NCBI GenBank assembly: GCA_021737525.1
Contig: JAIPDU010000044.1
Coordinates: 1-9,708 of the forward strand
Direction: 5' to 3'
DNA length: 9,708 nucleotides
DNA from: Desulfohalobiaceae bacterium
Lineage (GTDB): Bacteria > Desulfobacterota > Desulfovibrionia > Desulfovibrionales > Desulfothermaceae
Shown: positions 8,400 through 9,708 of the stretch, piece after piece
Numbering within the stretch: position 1 is the first letter of the stretch
How the letters are laid out: each line of letters begins with the position of its first letter
The notes under the pieces: generated by a model
Seen by the model: only the letters and a program-made list of their open reading frames with translations
Database searches by the model: none
Told to the model about the DNA's origin: nothing
Translations under genes and position numbers: made by a program

Positions 8400-9266
8400 T
8401 CACTTCCGATATTGAATTCCGATCTCCGACCTCTGATCTCCGACCTCCGATAAGCTCGCCGCCCCCCGCACCAGATTGAGCGAGGACCACTCTCCCAGGG
8501 AAATCCTGGTCATGGCGGGCTTTTTCGGAAAAAGGACCCTGTCGATCCGCTTGAGGGAATAGCCGAGCTTCCGGTAGTGGCGCACCTGCTCCCCAATCCT
8601 CAACAGATAGTCCCGCTTGGTTGCCAGCGCCCGCCAACCATCCTCCACCACACCCGCGTGGGCGCAGAACAGGGTCCCCACATCCAGCTCCAGCAGGCGA
8701 TTCAGGGTCCGGACCAGCTCCGGGACGTCCTCCTCGCCGAAGATGAGGCTCGGCTGGCTCCGGGTGTAGACGTCCCCGGAAAAGAGCCACCTCCTCGAGG
8801 ACTCGAAGAGACAGACATGGTCCCGCGTGTGGCCGGGAGCGCGCACGACCTCGAAGGTGTGGCGCTCCGTCTCGATCCGGTCCGGAAAGGCCTCCGGAGC
8901 AAAGGCTGGGCGCGGCCCCCAGAAGATGCGCCTGTACAGGGGAAGCCGCGCCCTGCGCAGGGCCCGCTCTTCCGCACCTCTGGGCACGCACGCGGTCACC
9001 CCCTTCTCCGCCTGCAACGCTGCCGCCTGGCCGCAGTGATCCTCGTGCACATGGGTCACCGCCAGACGATCGATGCGCCTGTCCCGGAAAAAGGGCATGA
9101 AGACCTGTTCCAGACGCGTCGGCCCGGTATCGATGAGCAGACCGTCCGTCGAGTAGGCATACACCGGGAGGCTGGTGCCGAGCATCCGCACCTTGGCCCC
9201 TGCCGCCTCGACTCCGTCTATCTCCCGTACTCCAAGTGTGGGCTCTCTTTTGCCTCTATCAGCCAT
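8400..9266 (-). CDS. Metallo-beta-lactamase-fold hydrolase with repeat-encoded C-terminus
   Basis: 288 aa, cytosolic (no signal peptide). A binuclear metal site of the MBL superfamily is complete: THVHEDHCG (71-79) gives His72, His74, Asp76 and His77; His146 lies in APGHTRDH; Asp165 in SGDVY; and His203 in CAHAG. The glyoxalase II-like pattern suggests a thioester or other hydrolase, but the substrate is not predictable. The C-terminal part (about 215-268) is a helical lid like that of other MBL hydrolases. From Ser273 the coding sequence runs exactly into the 7-bp array, so the last 16 residues (SEVGDQRSEIGIQYRK) are repeat-derived. ATG at 9266 was chosen because GGAG (9273-9276) is 6 bases upstream; in-frame ATGs at 9272 and 9278 are less well placed, and the latter touches the TTCACCG array. 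The four-helix gene follows 13 bases downstream. Confidence 0.9.
   Translation of the reverse strand: MADRGKREPTLGVREIDGVEAAGAKVRMLGTSLPVYAYSTDGLLIDTGPTRLEQVFMPFFRDRRIDRLAVTHVHEDHCGQAAALQAEKGVTACVPRGAEERALRRARLPLYRRIFWGPRPAFAPEAFPDRIETERHTFEVVRAPGHTRDHVCLFESSRRWLFSGDVYTRSQPSLIFGEEDVPELVRTLNRLLELDVGTLFCAHAGVVEDGWRALATKRDYLLRIGEQVRHYRKLGYSLKRIDRVLFPKKPAMTRISLGEWSSLNLVRGAASLSEVGDQRSEIGIQYRK
8403..8450 (-). repeat. 7-bp tandem array, right inverted arm, inside the hydrolase 3' end
   Basis: Read on the minus strand from 8450: TCGGAGG, TCGGAGA, TCAGAGG, TCGGAGA, TCGGAAT, then decayed units (TCAATAT and TCGGAAG with a one-base phase slip). Five clear units are followed by two degenerate ones. The array encodes hydrolase residues 273-287 and ends one base before the last base of the TGA stop. 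It is the inverted partner of the 7951-8006 array across the four-helix gene. Confidence 0.88.
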
Positions 9267-9277
9267 AGGCATCTCCA

Positions 9278-9354
9278 TTCACCGTTCACCGTTCACCGTT
9301 CACCGTTCACCGTTCACCGTTCACCGTTCACCGTTCACCGTTCACCGTTCACCG
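9278..9354 (+). repeat. Perfect 7-bp tandem array, 11 x TTCACCG
   Basis: Eleven identical head-to-tail copies of TTCACCG (77 bases) without one mismatch. It begins 12 bases upstream of the chosen hydrolase start codon and ends at the base beside the predicted -10 element, so it fills the presumed mRNA leader. On the minus strand the unit CGGTGAA places TGA stops in all three frames every 21 bases; on the plus strand all frames are open. Perfect copies imply recent expansion or active maintenance. Confidence 0.98.
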
Positions 9355-9357
9355 TAA

Positions 9358-9385
9358 AGAATGTGAAATAACAAACGGATGTCAA
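9358..9385 (-). promoter_or_regulatory. Candidate promoter for the hydrolase and four-helix genes
   Basis: A perfect -35 TTGACA on the minus strand (9380-9385), a 16-base spacer and CATTCT (9358-9363, 3/6 match to the -10). The start of transcription would fall near 9351, inside the TTCACCG array, giving a leader of about 85 bases made mostly of repeats. The -35 is strong and the -10 weak. Confidence 0.4.
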
Positions 9386-9444
9386 TCCTCATACTGACGT
9401 GGCAACTATTTGAAGCTTGCGATGCTCCGCACCCCAAACCTACT

Positions 9445-9507
9445 ATCCATCATCCGTCGTCCGATCTCCGATCTCTGATATCCGACCTCCGGCCACCGAT
9501 CTCCGGC
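9445..9507 (+). repeat. 7-bp tandem array, TCCGACC type
   Basis: Nine phased 7-base units: atccatc, atccgtc, gtccgat, ctccgat, ctctgat, atccgac, ctccggc, caccgat, ctccggc. The orientation matches the array at 8403-8450 (TCCGA on the plus strand). It lies about 60 bases upstream of the candidate hydrolase promoter. Confidence 0.85.
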
Positions 9508-9615
9508 CACGCCCTTGTTGAGCCAGTCCGGGATCTGCTATCCTAATTGGGTCCAACACGGTTTCGGATACCCTAGCGCAACACGCATCGGCGAGGCAAC
9601 GGGCACAAAAATGAG
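9508..9615. other. 108-base spacer between two TCCGACC-type arrays
   Basis: Unique sequence of intermediate GC with no credible gene, no clear promoter and no strong hairpin. It separates the arrays at 9445-9507 and 9616-9656, which point the same way. An open minus-strand frame crosses it, but its product is largely translated repeat. The whole stretch 9267-9688 otherwise holds only the listed arrays and the candidate promoter. Confidence 0.5.
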
Positions 9616-9656
9616 CCTCCGACTCCGACATCCGATCTCCGGCCTCCGACCTCCGG
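9616..9656 (+). repeat. 7-bp tandem array, TCCGACC type
   Basis: Units cctccga, ctccga (one base short), catccga, tctccgg, cctccga, cctccgg. Same orientation as the 9445-9507 array. The array lies about 30 bases before the possible start codon at 9689. Confidence 0.82.
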
Positions 9657-9688
9657 CTCATTAGCCCATCGCCTCAAAGGATCTTCCC

Positions 9689-9708
9689 ATGCCCCGCTAT
9701 ACCGGCAT
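9689..9708 (+). CDS. Possible start of a plus-strand gene (first 6 codons)
   Basis: ATG at 9689 with AAGGA (9677-9681) 7 bases upstream opens a frame reading MPRYTG before the window ends. This is too short to identify. Similar N-termini occur in ribosomal protein S4 and in some REP-associated transposases, but neither can be claimed. Confidence 0.3.

Noticed and set aside
7951..8450. Diversity-generating retroelement with the four-helix protein as Avd
   Set aside because: No reverse transcriptase, template/variable repeat pair or C-type lectin target is visible; only the fold relationship remains.
8577..9371. Plus-strand frame ending in repeated HRSPFTV
   Set aside because: Antisense to the hydrolase; the repeated peptide is only the TTCACCG array, which is open in all plus-strand frames.
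9278..9656. CRISPR array
   Set aside because: Repeat units are 7 bases and directly adjacent with no spacers; no cas genes are present.
9443..9661. Minus-strand 72-codon frame across the right-hand arrays
   Set aside because: Both ends are translated 7-bp repeat and the middle resembles nothing; no good ribosome binding site.

Overview
The window reads as a piece of chromosome from a high-GC, Gram-negative, sulfate-reducer-like bacterium, most likely of the Desulfovibrionales group. I base this on overall resemblance of GroES/GroEL, the atypical phosphofructokinase, a DUF3786 protein and a TRAP-associated type TPR protein to Desulfovibrio-type proteins recalled from memory; no search was run, so the assignment is tentative.

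Layout. Positions 1-1220 (minus strand) hold the N-terminal 233 codons of an atypical ATP-dependent 6-phosphofructokinase, preceded by a 131-aa protein of unknown function. Positions 1437-2573 (plus strand) hold a YjbQ/UPF0047 protein and a DUF3786 protein, probably one operon. Positions 2591-5422 (minus strand) hold a secreted TPR protein, a chorismate mutase-like/EPSP synthase-like fusion that has lost essentially every EPSP synthase catalytic residue, and a small coiled-coil protein overlapping it by 35 bases. Positions 5423-5920 are a divergent control region with a good sigma70 promoter toward the TPR gene and a perfect CIRCE operator (HrcA target) toward groES-groEL (5921-7879), which ends in a strong GC-rich terminator.

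The last 1.8 kb (7945-9708) is the accessory part and the most interesting. A metallo-beta-lactamase-fold hydrolase and a four-helix-bundle protein of the S23/23S rRNA intervening-sequence family lie on the minus strand in a tight pair. Around them are five arrays of 7-bp tandem repeats. Four have a TCCGACC-like unit; one is 11 perfect copies of an unrelated unit, TTCACCG. The two arrays flanking the four-helix gene point toward each other as inverted arms, so the gene plus arms looks like a compact 500-bp element. The right arm supplies the last codons of the hydrolase. The perfect TTCACCG array fills the presumed mRNA leader of the hydrolase.

How the genes work together: the chaperonin operon is a self-contained heat-shock unit under HrcA-type control. 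The hydrolase and four-helix genes appear to be one transcription unit created or modified by arrival of the repeat-flanked element. The remaining genes are ordinary chromosomal genes whose functional link to one another is not evident.
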